Source: Myxococcales bacterium (lineage in GTDB: Bacteria; Myxococcota_A; Polyangia; Polyangiales; Polyangiaceae). Taken from it: a stretch of DNA of 64,000 nucleotides. The notes beneath the pieces are model-generated. The model had not been told where the DNA came from and made no database searches. It saw only the letters and a list, made by a program, of their open reading frames with translations. Of this stretch, positions 17,012-26,124 are shown one piece after another (the stretch's first letter is position 1; each line of letters begins with the position of its first letter). Both the position numbers and the translations under genes were made by a program. The DNA is taken from contig JADJKB010000025.1 of NCBI GenBank assembly GCA_016706225.1, positions 812,207 to 876,206 on the forward strand. Reading direction: 5' to 3'.

Positions 17012-17979
17012 AGCGGCGAGGGGCTGCCATCTCCAACGATCCGGTCGCCGCCGAGGCGGCGCGAGAGCAGCTGGCGGTGGGAGGCTCCGCGGTCGGGGCG
17101 GTGCTGGCCGGTTTTTTCGCGGCGGCGGGCGCTCACGCAGGAGTGTTGCTCGGACCGGTCTCGATCCTGGTGGGCGGTGTCGGAGTGGGCGCGCGGGCCT
17201 TCGACGGGCGCATGCGGCAGCCGGGGCAGGGGGCGAAGCGCCCGCGCGGCACGCTGCCGAGCGGCGAGGTTCCCGACGCGGCGCGCGTGGCGGTTCCGAC
17301 GGCCATCACTGCGGCTGCGGTCGCGCTCGCGTCGGACGGTGAACGCAGCCTGGCGTCCCTGGTGAAGCTGGGCATCTCGCGCGCCGAACGGGGCGGCGCG
17401 GACGGGCGCGCCGGAGTGCTCAAGCTGGTGCGGAGCGCCGGGGCGGGCGCCTTCAACGACAGCAGCTTCGTGCGGGCGATGTTGCGCGTCGCCGGACCCA
17501 GCCAGGGTGGGCTGCTCTCGCCGGCCGATTTCGCGGCGGTGCCCGAGGTCGACACGGATGCGGTGGTCCGCACGGAGGCCGGCCAACGTTGGTTCGAGGT
17601 GCCGTGGGCGTCCGCCGCAAAGGGCATGGACGTCGGCGAGCTAGGCTCTGGCTGCGCCATCTGCGCCGTCGACGTGCGAAGGGTGTTCGCCGCGGTCTGT
17701 TACCGGCGCTTGGTGTCGGGGTTCACCATCGACGAGCTCGACCTCGAGGCGCCACTGGCAGCCGTGCCGGTGATGCGGGGTGTACCCCGCGTTGCCCCCG
17801 GCGCACGCATCGACGCCCCGGCGCCGCTCGCCCTCTTGACCGACGCGTCGGGCGTCGCCACCGAAATCGTGTCGGCCCCCGGCGCCTTGAGCCTGGGCGC
17901 AGGGGACTTCGAAGCGGCGACGCTGCGCCTCAGATGCCATCTCGCAACGGGCGAAGTGGACGTCGTCGCCGGCGGCTAG
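17008..17979 (+). CDS. Degenerate gamma-glutamyltranspeptidase-like protein
   Basis: This 323-residue protein follows the order of gamma-glutamyltranspeptidase: an N-terminal block AISNDPVAAEAAREQLAVGG (compare the family's A..G..IL..GGNAVDA), a region like VPTAITAAAVAL, the large-subunit block GGLLSPADFAAV (family GG.LT..DLA.Y), and a C-terminal segment AICAVDVRRVFAAVC in the place of TTHxSVVD. The Thr at which the precursor cuts itself is not present there; Gly, Ser and Cys occupy the stretch. It is also shorter than the usual 550 or so residues. I infer an inactive or repurposed relative with no visible signal peptide. It is coupled to the DUF72-like gene by a 4-base overlap. Confidence 0.55.
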   Translation: MKRRGAAISNDPVAAEAAREQLAVGGSAVGAVLAGFFAAAGAHAGVLLGPVSILVGGVGVGARAFDGRMRQPGQGAKRPRGTLPSGEVPDAARVAVPTAITAAAVALASDGERSLASLVKLGISRAERGGADGRAGVLKLVRSAGAGAFNDSSFVRAMLRVAGPSQGGLLSPADFAAVPEVDTDAVVRTEAGQRWFEVPWASAAKGMDVGELGSGCAICAVDVRRVFAAVCYRRLVSGFTIDELDLEAPLAAVPVMRGVPRVAPGARIDAPAPLALLTDASGVATEIVSAPGALSLGAGDFEAATLRLRCHLATGEVDVVAGG

Positions 17980-18022
17980 AGCCACGTCCTGTCGGCGCGC
18001 GAACGGGCGCTCCCGCTGCGGC

Positions 18023-18250
18023 TCAGGACGCCTTGGCGTTGAGCTTCTTCGCGTAGGCCATGAGACCGATCTTGTCGATCGTTCTCAGATCCTTCGTCGT
18101 CAGCTTCAGCGTCACGTAGCGGCCCAACTCGGGGATGAACAGCCGACGCTTCTGAACATTCACCTGCTGCCAGCGCGGGGTCTTGATGTTCGAGTGCGAG
18201 ACATTTCTGGCGCGCAGCCGGCGCTTGCCGGTAATTTCACTTCGGGCCAT
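18023..18250 (-). CDS. rpmB: 50S ribosomal protein L28
   Basis: This 75-residue protein has the L28 pattern: an N-terminal basic segment (GKRRLRARNVSHSNIKTPRWQQVN), QKRRLFIPELGRYVTLKL and TKDLRTIDKIGLM. It lacks the zinc-binding cysteines found in some L28 proteins, so it is the zinc-free form. It stands alone, convergent with the preceding gene, as rpmB often does outside enterobacteria. Confidence 0.95.
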   Translation of the reverse strand: MARSEITGKRRLRARNVSHSNIKTPRWQQVNVQKRRLFIPELGRYVTLKLTTKDLRTIDKIGLMAYAKKLNAKAS

Positions 18251-18285
18251 GGGGGGCGCGTATCTAGCTCAGCCCGCCGGCTCGT

Positions 18286-19212
18286 TCAAGCGGTTCCGCT
18301 TCCGGGGAGCTTGCCCGGCCCAGAGTCCGGGCCGACCCGCGCGCCAATCAGCGAGAGCCGTCGCGCCTCGGGCGCCCAAAAGGTCGCCAGAAGCTGGAAA
18401 AGCCCGAGGCTCGAGACCGTGGCCGCGCAGGCCAATCCTACCGCCGTCGCGGGGTAGGTCAGCTGTCCGGTGGCCGCGTCCGCGAGGGTGAAATGTCTGA
18501 GCGCGACCTCGAGCGGCACGCCCCCAAGCACCAGGACCGCCCAGAGGGCGCCCCAGCCCGTCGTGCCCTGGCCCATGAACCCAAACAGGGACAAGAGCAC
18601 GAAGACGACGCTCGAGAGCGCGCCTGCCCGGGCGATGGTCGAGGCCGTCGAGTCGATGACCAGCAGGATCTCGGACCCCACGAAGGGCAGCGCGAGCGCC
18701 AGGGCCACGGCCAAGACCACGCGCGCTCTGCGATAGGCCGTGTAGCGCGCACGAAACATCAGCGCGGCCGGCAGCGTGGTCAGCGTGATGAGCCGGGCGA
18801 GCCCGCGCCCAAGGCTGCCATCGACCGTCAGGCCACCCAGCGGGCCTCCGCTCTGCAAGCCGAGCAGCATCAACACCAGGCCAACCAGCAGCGCGACCGC
18901 GGCGCGGAGCGCATAGGGGAAGGGCAGGGCGGCCACGGCGACCAGGGCCCCTGCGGCCGAGAAAGCGATGGTTGCCCCCTCGATTCTTGCGGCCGGCACG
19001 CCGATCCCGAAGCGCATCGCCAGGCCGAGCGTTGTCAGCGCTGCAGCGACCAGGATCAGCCAGAGGCGGCACGAGGTGCTGGCGGGCTGCAGCGGCGCAA
19101 GCTCCTCCCGCATCGCCTCGGAGGCGAGCAGCGGCGGTTTCGGCTCGCTGACCGCCCGGTGGATCCCCGACGTCGGTCCGCGTTGCACCGGCGCGGTGTT
19201 GGGTTCTGGCAT
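18286..19212 (-). CDS. Multi-spanning membrane protein of unknown function
   Basis: This 308-residue protein has a soluble N-terminus of about 45 residues and then seven or so hydrophobic helices (for example LWLILVAAALTTLGLAM, AVALLVGLVLMLLGL, VLAVALALALPFVG and VVFVLLSLFGFMG). No charged motif suggests an enzyme or transporter family. It lies between rpmB and the formylglutamate amidohydrolase gene on the same strand. The ATG at 19212 is the first that gives the entire set of helices. Confidence 0.6.
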   Translation of the reverse strand: MPEPNTAPVQRGPTSGIHRAVSEPKPPLLASEAMREELAPLQPASTSCRLWLILVAAALTTLGLAMRFGIGVPAARIEGATIAFSAAGALVAVAALPFPYALRAAVALLVGLVLMLLGLQSGGPLGGLTVDGSLGRGLARLITLTTLPAALMFRARYTAYRRARVVLAVALALALPFVGSEILLVIDSTASTIARAGALSSVVFVLLSLFGFMGQGTTGWGALWAVLVLGGVPLEVALRHFTLADAATGQLTYPATAVGLACAATVSSLGLFQLLATFWAPEARRLSLIGARVGPDSGPGKLPGSGTA

Positions 19213-19227
19213 CGCGTCAGACGTGCC

Positions 19228-20115
19228 TCATGCTAGCGCCACGCCGCCGAGGCGCGCCACCACGGCACGGCAATAAGCACGCGTAGCTTCGAAATCATTG
19301 GCTTTTTTCTCGAGAGTCGACTCGTGCATGTAGAGCTTTCGGGTCAACTCCACTTGCACCGCGTGGATGCCGGAGCGGGGCCTGCCATAGTGCGCCGTGC
19401 TGAAACCGCCCCGGTAGGGGTCATCGTGCGCGACGCTCCACCCGCGCTGCCGCGCCAGCTCGTCCGGGACCGCGATGACCTCCTCGGCGGCCGAGGTCCT
19501 TCCGCGGCTGCCAGGCACGACGTCGGCGCGAGGGCGACCCGGATCGGAGTTCCCGGCGCGTCCCCGAGAGGGCATCGAGTGCCCGCAGAGCAGGATCGCA
19601 AAACCGAACCGCTCGCGCTTGAGCTCGAGCAAGCGGGTCAAGGTCCCGTGATAGGGGCGATAAATGTCGCGCAGCCGCCGCTCGAGCTCGGCGCGCGACA
19701 GCGGGCCGCTGAGCGCCGGGGTGTTCTCGGTCGTCGCGCGCCAGACCAGGCCGTGCGGTGAAGAGCGGCCGGCGGCGCCCTCGATGGTCAGCGCGTCCAC
19801 GTCGTTGTCAGCGCGGTTGAGGTCGCAGACGTAGCGGCTGACCTTCGACACCAGCAGCGTGGCGCCCTCGCTCGGAGCGTCCGCATACAGCTCGTCGACG
19901 AACAGATCCGCGTCTTGCCCGATGGCCCGGGCCGGCGCGACCAGGGTGGCGAGTGACATGGGGTCGATGAACAACCCCGCGTGGGGTACCTCGACCACGA
20001 CCGGCGTCTCGGGCCCGGTCGGCTCCTTCACCGAGAAGTACACGGACCCCGATCTACCCCAATCGCCGGGGAACGGCGAATGATCCTGCCCCGCGGCTGG
20101 CGCGTCGGCCGTCAT
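19228..20115 (-). CDS. N-formylglutamate amidohydrolase family protein
   Basis: This 295-residue protein matches the N-formylglutamate amidohydrolase family, zinc enzymes that hydrolyse N-formyl-glutamate or related amides. The family's conserved blocks are visible: VVVEVPHAGLFID (His), DADLFVDELY (Asp/Glu), YVCDLNRADNDVD (Asn/Arg), YRPYHGTL (His) and LLCGHSMPS (His). No hut histidine-degradation genes are nearby, so the substrate is uncertain. ATG 20115 overlaps the recombinase stop by 4 bases. Confidence 0.85.
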   Translation of the reverse strand: MTADAPAAGQDHSPFPGDWGRSGSVYFSVKEPTGPETPVVVEVPHAGLFIDPMSLATLVAPARAIGQDADLFVDELYADAPSEGATLLVSKVSRYVCDLNRADNDVDALTIEGAAGRSSPHGLVWRATTENTPALSGPLSRAELERRLRDIYRPYHGTLTRLLELKRERFGFAILLCGHSMPSRGRAGNSDPGRPRADVVPGSRGRTSAAEEVIAVPDELARQRGWSVAHDDPYRGGFSTAHYGRPRSGIHAVQVELTRKLYMHESTLEKKANDFEATRAYCRAVVARLGGVALA

Positions 20116-21011
20116 CCCCGCGGGTGGGCTTTTTGGTGAGCCCGCTTCACGTGATCTTGCGTCACGTGGGTGTAGATCTCCGTCGTCGACACGTCGCTGT
20201 GACCGAGCAGCGTCTGGACGCTGCGCAGATCGGCGCCGCCGGTCAGCAGGTGAGTGGCAAAGGAGTGGCGCAACTGGTGCGGGTAGGCTTTCGCGCTGAT
20301 CCCGGCCGCCCCGGCGTAGCGCCGCACGATCTTCCAGAACGCCTGCCGGGTCAGCGGGCGCCCGCTCGGCCCGGGGAAGAGCACTGCGCTGGTCTCCCCG
20401 GCGGCAGGCTCTGCCTTGGCACGACGCCGGGTGAGGTACTCGGCCAGGTGGTCGAGCGTGACCTCGCCCAGGGGGACCAGCCGGCGTTTGCCGCCCTTGC
20501 CGAGGGCGGCGACGATGCCCCGCGACAGGTCCAGGTCCCCCAGCGTCAGCCCGCACAGCTCACTGACGCGCAGCCCTGCCGCGTACGCGACACTCAACAT
20601 GGCGCGGTCGCGCAGCCCGCGCTCGGTCTTGGTGCTCGGTGTGTCGATCAGGCGCTGCATCTCTCGCTCGCCCAGCGTGCGCGGGAGCCGGCGGCCGAAG
20701 CGCGGGCGGGCGGCGAGGGAGGTGGGATCCGCGGGCAACACCCCTTCGCGAACCAGGAAGCGCACCAGGCCACGCACGGATGACAGATGGCGCGCTGCGC
20801 TGCGCGGTCCGAGCGCGGCTTTCGCCAGTGACGATTGCCAGGCGCTCACGCGCGCGAGATCGAGCTCCCTCGGATCGGTGACGCCGTCGTCCTCGAGGAA
20901 GCTCGAGAGCTTGGCGAGGTCCCGCGCGTAGCCCGCCACGGTGTTCGGGGCGAGGGCGCGCTCGACGCGCAGGTGCGCGAGGTAGAGATCGATGGCCGCG
21001 TCGACGCGCAC
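20112..21011 (-). CDS. Tyrosine recombinase XerC/XerD
   Basis: This 299-residue site-specific recombinase resolves chromosome dimers with its partner at dif. It has an N-terminal SAM-like core-binding domain (residues 1-90) and a catalytic domain with the R-K-H-R-H-Y set: Arg in GLRVSEL, Lys in GKGGKRR, His and Arg in HQLRHSFATHLL, His in LLGHSDVSTTEIY, and the final Tyr nucleophile. Length and the closely spaced motifs fit XerC/D rather than a phage integrase. XerC and XerD cannot be told apart here. It leads a short operon with the amidohydrolase gene. Confidence 0.92.
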   Translation of the reverse strand: MRVDAAIDLYLAHLRVERALAPNTVAGYARDLAKLSSFLEDDGVTDPRELDLARVSAWQSSLAKAALGPRSAARHLSSVRGLVRFLVREGVLPADPTSLAARPRFGRRLPRTLGEREMQRLIDTPSTKTERGLRDRAMLSVAYAAGLRVSELCGLTLGDLDLSRGIVAALGKGGKRRLVPLGEVTLDHLAEYLTRRRAKAEPAAGETSAVLFPGPSGRPLTRQAFWKIVRRYAGAAGISAKAYPHQLRHSFATHLLTGGADLRSVQTLLGHSDVSTTEIYTHVTQDHVKRAHQKAHPRG

Positions 21012-21049
21012 CAGCGGATCTTAGCGAAGTGCGCTGGTTTGTCGAAAAA

Positions 21050-21814
21050 TCAGCCCGCCCGCGCGGCGCTGGCCAGCTTCGAGAGCAGCGGCCCCGGATC
21101 GTCGAGGCGCATCAGCGCCTCGCCCACCAGGATCGCGTCGAGGTTCCGGGATGCGGCGCGCTGCACGTCCGCGGGAGTCGAGATTCCGGACAGGTGGACG
21201 CGGGTGACGCTGGTGGGGAGCGCCCCGAGCACGCGCTCGGCTCGCGCGGGATCCAGCTCGAGAGTGTCCAGATCGCGGGCGTTGACGCCGATCAGCTCGG
21301 CGCCGAGCTCGAGTGCGCGGCGAGCCTCGTCCTCCGTCGTGACCTCGACCAACGCCGAAAGCCCACGAGCGCGCGCGGCGCTTGCCAGGTCCGAGAGCTC
21401 CCGGTCCCGGAGGCAGCGCACGATCAAGAGCACCGCGTCGGCGCCGTGGGCCAGAGCGTGGTCGAGCTGAAGCTCCGACAGGATGAAGTCTTTGCACAGG
21501 ATGGGCAGCGCCGTGGCGGCTCGCGCCTCGGATAGATGGGCGAACGCGCCGTCGAAGTATCGGGTGTCGGTCAACACACTGAGCATGTCTGCGCCCGCCG
21601 CGGCGTAACATCGAGCTCGAGCGGAGACCGACAGTCGCGTCGAGAGCGGGCCGGCGCTGGGGGAGCGGCGCTTGATCTCCGCGATGATGCGCAAGGGTTC
21701 ACCTGGGCCACGCGCGAGGCCGAGTGGGCGCGGACTGAACACGCTCGAGCGCGGCGCAGGCGGGGCAAGCTCGGCGATCTCGAGGCGTTTGTGGCTCAGG
21801 ATCTCAGCCAGCAT
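21050..21814 (-). CDS. trpC: Indole-3-glycerol phosphate synthase
   Basis: This 254-residue TIM-barrel enzyme closes the indole ring in tryptophan synthesis. Conserved blocks are IIAEIKRRSPSAG (catalytic Lys), SVLTDTRYFDG, LPILCKDFILSELQL, ALVEVTTEDEA, IGVNARDLDTLELD, and LSGISTPADV. Its start overlaps the trpD stop by 11 bases, giving the order trpG-trpD-trpC. It is near-complete but slightly shorter than E. coli TrpC alone because it lacks the fused TrpF domain. Confidence 0.95.
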   Translation of the reverse strand: MLAEILSHKRLEIAELAPPAPRSSVFSPRPLGLARGPGEPLRIIAEIKRRSPSAGPLSTRLSVSARARCYAAAGADMLSVLTDTRYFDGAFAHLSEARAATALPILCKDFILSELQLDHALAHGADAVLLIVRCLRDRELSDLASAARARGLSALVEVTTEDEARRALELGAELIGVNARDLDTLELDPARAERVLGALPTSVTRVHLSGISTPADVQRAASRNLDAILVGEALMRLDDPGPLLSKLASAARAG

Positions 21815-22850
21815 GGGCCTCGCTCTGGAGCCTCTTCGCCGCGGCGCGCCAGCGCTCGAACAGGTCCTTGGCGCGGCCGCTGAGCAGCGTCTCTCGCGCG
21901 CGCGCCGCGGCGCTGAGCGGTGAGATTTGCTCCGCGACGACCAGCGCGGCCGCCGCGTTCAACACCAGCGCGTCGACCGCCGGGTGCGGCTCGCCGGCCA
22001 GCATGCTGGCGATGGCGCGCGCGTTCTCGGCCGCGTCGCCGCCGGCGATCGCCCCCGGTGCGCTCGGCTCGAGCCCGAAGTCTCGCGGGTGGACGCGCGC
22101 TTCCGTCACCCGACCGCCGTCGAGCACGCTGACGCGTGTGGTCCCGAACGGGCTCACTTCGTCGAGGCCATCCTCACCGGTCACGACCCACGCCCGCACG
22201 ACGCCCAGGCTCCCGAGCGTCGAGGCGAGCACCGGCCGCAGCGCATCGTCGTACGCGCCGAGCAGCTGGTGGGTGGCGCGCGCGGGATTCGCCAGCGGCC
22301 CGAGGCAGTTGAAGATCGTGCGGATCCCCAGCTCGCGCCGGGCGACGCCGCCGTGTCGCATCGCGGGGTGGTGGGTCGGCGCCATCAAGAACGCGATCCC
22401 GACCTCGTCGAGCAGCGTGGCTCCGGCACCGGCGGGCAGATCCGTCGGGATGCCCAGGGCCTCGAGCACGTCGGCGCTGCCGGCCCGGCTCGAGACGGCG
22501 CGGTTGCCATGTTTTGCAACGGGCACCCCGGCAGCAGCGACGACGATGGCGGCGGCCGTCGAGAGATTGAGGGTGCCACTGGCATCGCCGCCGGTGCCGC
22601 AGGTGTCGAGCACCCGCGGCAACGCGTGATCGACGCTGAGCATGGCGTCGCGCAGCGAGCGGGCCGCCGCCTCGATCAGCTCGGCCGTCTCGCCGGAAAG
22701 GCGCAGCGAGACGGCGAACCCGGCGACCTGCACGGCGGTCCACTCGCCGCTCAAGATCGCGTCGAAGACGCGCCGCACGGTCTCGCCGGACAAGCGACCG
22801 TTTCGGGTCAGCTCCGCGAACACCTCGGGGAAGTTGGGCCCTGTCGTCAC
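21804..22850 (-). CDS. trpD: Anthranilate phosphoribosyltransferase
   Basis: This 348-residue enzyme transfers phosphoribose from PRPP to anthranilate. Motifs seen: DTCGTGGDASGTLNLSTAAA (PRPP binding), KHGNRAVSSRAGSADVLEALG, APTHHPAMRHGGVARRELGIRTIFN and LGPLANPA. The start is a GTG at 22850 that overlaps the trpG stop by 4 bases. Longer frames run back into trpG and are not credible. No trpE is visible in the window, so the large anthranilate synthase subunit must be encoded elsewhere. Confidence 0.95.
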   Translation of the reverse strand: MTTGPNFPEVFAELTRNGRLSGETVRRVFDAILSGEWTAVQVAGFAVSLRLSGETAELIEAAARSLRDAMLSVDHALPRVLDTCGTGGDASGTLNLSTAAAIVVAAAGVPVAKHGNRAVSSRAGSADVLEALGIPTDLPAGAGATLLDEVGIAFLMAPTHHPAMRHGGVARRELGIRTIFNCLGPLANPARATHQLLGAYDDALRPVLASTLGSLGVVRAWVVTGEDGLDEVSPFGTTRVSVLDGGRVTEARVHPRDFGLEPSAPGAIAGGDAAENARAIASMLAGEPHPAVDALVLNAAAALVVAEQISPLSAAARARETLLSGRAKDLFERWRAAAKRLQSEAHAG

Positions 22851-23422
22851 AGCGATCCGAGCCAGTTCTCGAGCAGCGCCATGCCGTGCTCGGTCAAGAT
22901 CGACTCCGGATGAAACTGCACCCCCTCGATGGGCAGCTCGCGGTGCCGGAGCGCCATGATTTCCCCTTCGTCCGTGCGGGCGCTGATCTCGAGGCAGGCC
23001 GGAAAGGAGTCCGCCTCGGCGAGCAGCGAGTGGTAACGCGTGGCGCTGAAGGGGGAGGGCAGGCCGCGGAACAGCGTGCGGCCGTCGTGCTCGATGGGTG
23101 AGGTCTTGCCGTGCATCAGGCGGTCCGCCCGGACGATCCGACCGCCATATGCCTGGGTGATGCTCTGGTGCCCCAGACAAACTCCCAAGATCGGCAGCTT
23201 GCCAGCCGCGGCTTTGATCAGCGCGAGCGTCACGCCGGCGTCGTCCGGCGTGCCCGGTCCGGGTGAGAGCAAGAGGCCCGCGGGCTCCGCGCCGAGCACG
23301 TCTTCGACGTCGGTCCGGTCGTTCAAGCGCACGTCGCAGCTCGCGCCGAGCGTCTCCAGGTATTGCACCAGATTGTAGGTGAACGAGTCGTAGTTATCGA
23401 CGACGAGGACCCGCTTGGGCAC
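22847..23422 (-). CDS. trpG: Anthranilate synthase glutamine amidotransferase subunit
   Basis: This 191-residue class I glutamine amidotransferase has the nucleophile Cys in GVCLGHQSI, the catalytic His and Glu in GVQFHPESI, and the N-terminal VDNYDSFTYNLVQYL pattern of TrpG/PabA. It supplies ammonia to TrpE, and many such proteins serve p-aminobenzoate synthase as well. It is the first gene of the trpGDC operon. The 90 bases upstream separate it from the divergent PilZ gene. Confidence 0.95.
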   Translation of the reverse strand: MPKRVLVVDNYDSFTYNLVQYLETLGASCDVRLNDRTDVEDVLGAEPAGLLLSPGPGTPDDAGVTLALIKAAAGKLPILGVCLGHQSITQAYGGRIVRADRLMHGKTSPIEHDGRTLFRGLPSPFSATRYHSLLAEADSFPACLEISARTDEGEIMALRHRELPIEGVQFHPESILTEHGMALLENWLGSL

Positions 23423-23511
23423 GCGCGGAAGGTGTCATCCCTCCCGCGCCGGGTCAAACCGGACCGCAGCTAATTTCGGGTGTTCGACGCGGGCCCGGTA
23501 CCATTCGATGC

Positions 23512-23826
23512 ATGGACGACCGCAGGCGTTTTCCCCGCAAGACCGTGGACGTGTTCCTCAACAAGTTCATCGGGGGCTACCCGCACCTGTGTCGCGCCGT
23601 CGACATCTCGGCGGGGGGCATGCAGCTGGTCGGGTTCCACGAGCCGGTGACCCACATGGAGTCGTTTCCCCTCGAGCTCCGGCTGCCGGGCGACTCCCAC
23701 ACGATGTGGCTGTGGGCCCGCCGCATCTCCGCGCGGGGTCGGCGCCAGGTGCTCGAGTTCGTGAACCCGAGCGCCGAGGACAGCCACCGCTTGGAGCGCT
23801 TCATCGAGAGCTACGCGGTGGCGTGA
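23512..23826 (+). CDS. Single-domain PilZ protein (cyclic di-GMP receptor)
   Basis: This 104-residue protein consists of one PilZ domain. The two c-di-GMP binding motifs are visible: RRRFPRK near the N-terminus (RxxxR) and DISAGGM (DxSxxG). No output domain is attached, so it should act by binding a partner. It lies between the divergent trp operon and a convergent hydrolase gene and is transcribed alone. The GGDEF protein at 2 kb is one possible source of its ligand. Confidence 0.88.
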   Translation: MDDRRRFPRKTVDVFLNKFIGGYPHLCRAVDISAGGMQLVGFHEPVTHMESFPLELRLPGDSHTMWLWARRISARGRRQVLEFVNPSAEDSHRLERFIESYAVA

Positions 23827-23858
23827 AACGTCGCGCGGCCTCGACGGCGGGAGCGTCG

Positions 23859-24734
23859 TCAGTAGCCGTGCTCGCGCAGGAACTTCTCGATCCGCAGGTT
23901 CACCAGCTCCGGATACTCGAGGGCGGCGTAGTGGGTCGCGCCCCGCACGATCAACAGCTCTCCACCTGGGATGCGGCGGGCCATCTGCTGCGCTAGCTGC
24001 CGGGGTGTGAAGGCGTCGCGGTCGCCGGTGATGACGAGCGCGGGCACGGCGATCGAGTCGAGCACGTGGGCGGCGTCGTGTTCACCAAGCGCGCGCAAGA
24101 TGCTCAAGTAGATATCCAGGTTGACCTGACCGAACTCCTCCGCGAGCTGCTTGAAGAGCTCCTCGTCGAGGGTGTTGCCGACCACGCCGAGGCGTTTCAG
24201 CCACATCACCGTCTCGGGCCAGCGGGTTGCGCGGCGGAGCACCGTCGAGGCCAGCGCGTGGGCGCGATGTGCGCGGTCGACCAGGCCGGGAACGATCCGG
24301 GACGAGAGCGGAACGCCGACGGTGTCGAGCGGTCGGCCGAAGGTCCCGTTGATCAGCACCAGGTGCGAGACCATCTCCGGGTGCCGCTCGTAGAGCTCGA
24401 GCATGACCTGTACACCCATGCTCCAGCCCATGAACGCGGCGCGGGGGATCTGGGTGACCTCGAGCACACACATCAGATCGTCGACGTGGGCGCCGACGTC
24501 GACCCGCGGCGCATCGCCGGGCGGGAGGCTCGACCCGTACAGCCCTCGGTAGTCCCAGGACACGATCCGGTAGCGGTCCGACAGGTAGTCGATCTGGTGT
24601 TGCCAGGCGCCGAACGGGCCGCCGAGCCCGTTGGCCAAGACCAGGGGGCGCCCGGAGCCGCCGGTGTCGTGATAGGCGATGGTCACGCCGTCGCTCGTGA
24701 CGACCGTCTTGTCGGCAAGCTCGGGGTTGGGCAT
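23859..24734 (-). CDS. Alpha/beta hydrolase
   Basis: About 291 residues of alpha/beta hydrolase fold. The nucleophile elbow is GWSMG, the oxyanion segment is LANGLGGPFGAW, the catalytic Asp probably lies in TGDRDAFTP and the His in GATHYAALEYP. It is related to lipase/proline iminopeptidase-like hydrolases, but the substrate cannot be told. ATG 24734 is chosen because upstream residues are of low complexity and run into the divergent intergenic region. There is no signal peptide. Confidence 0.82.
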   Translation of the reverse strand: MPNPELADKTVVTSDGVTIAYHDTGGSGRPLVLANGLGGPFGAWQHQIDYLSDRYRIVSWDYRGLYGSSLPPGDAPRVDVGAHVDDLMCVLEVTQIPRAAFMGWSMGVQVMLELYERHPEMVSHLVLINGTFGRPLDTVGVPLSSRIVPGLVDRAHRAHALASTVLRRATRWPETVMWLKRLGVVGNTLDEELFKQLAEEFGQVNLDIYLSILRALGEHDAAHVLDSIAVPALVITGDRDAFTPRQLAQQMARRIPGGELLIVRGATHYAALEYPELVNLRIEKFLREHGY

Positions 24735-24976
24735 GGCTCGGCTCCGCCGCCAGCTCCGGGACGGCAGCGGTGGGGGCCCGCTATATCGCAGAGCGGTGGT
24801 CCAGCCGTAAACCCCCCAAAGCCGGAGCGCAGCTGGTGTGTCTGCCTGGGGAGTCGTGCGGCCCCTCGGGCGCGGCTCCAAGTTCAATCTTGCCGACTCG
24901 ATACGAGCCGGATAGTGTGCCGGCGACCTTCCGCGCGGGCGATTCGTGCGATCCGGAAGGCCCCAGAGCACCCTCA

Positions 24977-26098
24977 ATGGCCGAAGAAAAGAAGCCCAGG
25001 ATCGATCTCAAGTCCCGCCTCGGGAAGAAGACCGTCAGCGCGCCGGGCGGCCCGACCATCCCGCCCCCCGTCGGGATGGGAAAGGGCGGCATTCCAGCGC
25101 CGCCTTTCGGCTCGTCCCCGTCTCAGCCGGCTCGGCCGCAGATCGACGCGTCGAATCCGTACTCGGCCATCTCGGCGGATCAGTCCCCGGCCCGCGCTGA
25201 GCCGCAGGCGATCAAGATCGAGATGACCGAGGAGGTCATCGCGCACCAGAAGAAGGGGCGCGTGAAGGTGGTCGTGCTCGCCGGCGTCACCGCCCTCATC
25301 GGAGGGCTCATCGGTTATGCCTTCGGTGGCAGCCTCGAGCGCGGCAAATCTGCCGAGGCCGCCGTGACCGGCGCCGAGGAGCTGGCCAAAGAGGTCGACG
25401 ACGCGGCGAGCAAGATCGACGAGCTCGCCGAGGTGCTCAAGTCAGCGCAGGAAAAGCTCAAGGAGAGCAAGTTCCCCGACGAAGAGGTGCAGAAGCTCGG
25501 CGCCATCGACATCCCGTTCAAGGGTGCGAACCTCACGGGTCGCGGAGTCGGCCGATTCAAGGCCGACATCGTCACGATGCTGATCACCTTCGCGTCGGGC
25601 TCGCACGAAGCGAACGAGAGCAAGGACAAGATCCGCAGCTTGCTCAGCGGCGCCAAGCCGGCCATCGAAGACTTCCTGGCGCAGCAGACGACACCCAAAG
25701 TGCGTTGGGCCACGTACATCGAGCCCGGCCCCGGCGGCCCCTGGATGAGCATGCAGCCGCTGCCCGAGCCCTTCCTGGTCGCCAAAGAGAAGGACAAGAC
25801 CTACAAGTGGCCCGAAGATTTCAAGCTGGCGCAGGGTGGAAAGACCTTCACCCTCAAGCGTTACGCGAGCGGTGATCCGACCAAGGCCAAGCAAGGTGAG
25901 CCGTACATCATTCCGGTGAACCCTTCGACGCAGAACACGGTCTGTCCGTCGGATCTCGCGGTGCGTTTGCAGCGCGAGCTGCGCGGACTCGAAGACGTGC
26001 TGAGAGGCGACAAGTCGACGCCCGGCCAGGAAAAAGACGGCCTGATCGACATCGGCAAGGTGCTCGTCGACAAACTCAAGGGCGTCGGTCGTCCCTGA
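24977..26098 (+). CDS. Single-pass membrane protein of unknown function
   Basis: This 373-residue protein starts at ATG 24977 and has a Pro/Gly/Lys-rich cytoplasmic N-terminus (about 95 residues), one transmembrane helix (VVVLAGVTALIGGLIGYAF) and a long extracytoplasmic domain that begins with an Ala/Glu/Lys coiled coil. No known family was recognised. It is divergent from the hydrolase gene and convergent with the CorC-like gene. The interval 24735-24976 should contain its promoter. Confidence 0.65.
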   Translation: MAEEKKPRIDLKSRLGKKTVSAPGGPTIPPPVGMGKGGIPAPPFGSSPSQPARPQIDASNPYSAISADQSPARAEPQAIKIEMTEEVIAHQKKGRVKVVVLAGVTALIGGLIGYAFGGSLERGKSAEAAVTGAEELAKEVDDAASKIDELAEVLKSAQEKLKESKFPDEEVQKLGAIDIPFKGANLTGRGVGRFKADIVTMLITFASGSHEANESKDKIRSLLSGAKPAIEDFLAQQTTPKVRWATYIEPGPGGPWMSMQPLPEPFLVAKEKDKTYKWPEDFKLAQGGKTFTLKRYASGDPTKAKQGEPYIIPVNPSTQNTVCPSDLAVRLQRELRGLEDVLRGDKSTPGQEKDGLIDIGKVLVDKLKGVGRP

Positions 26099-26124
26099 GC
26101 TTTCTCCCGGCCTCGACGTGCGCG

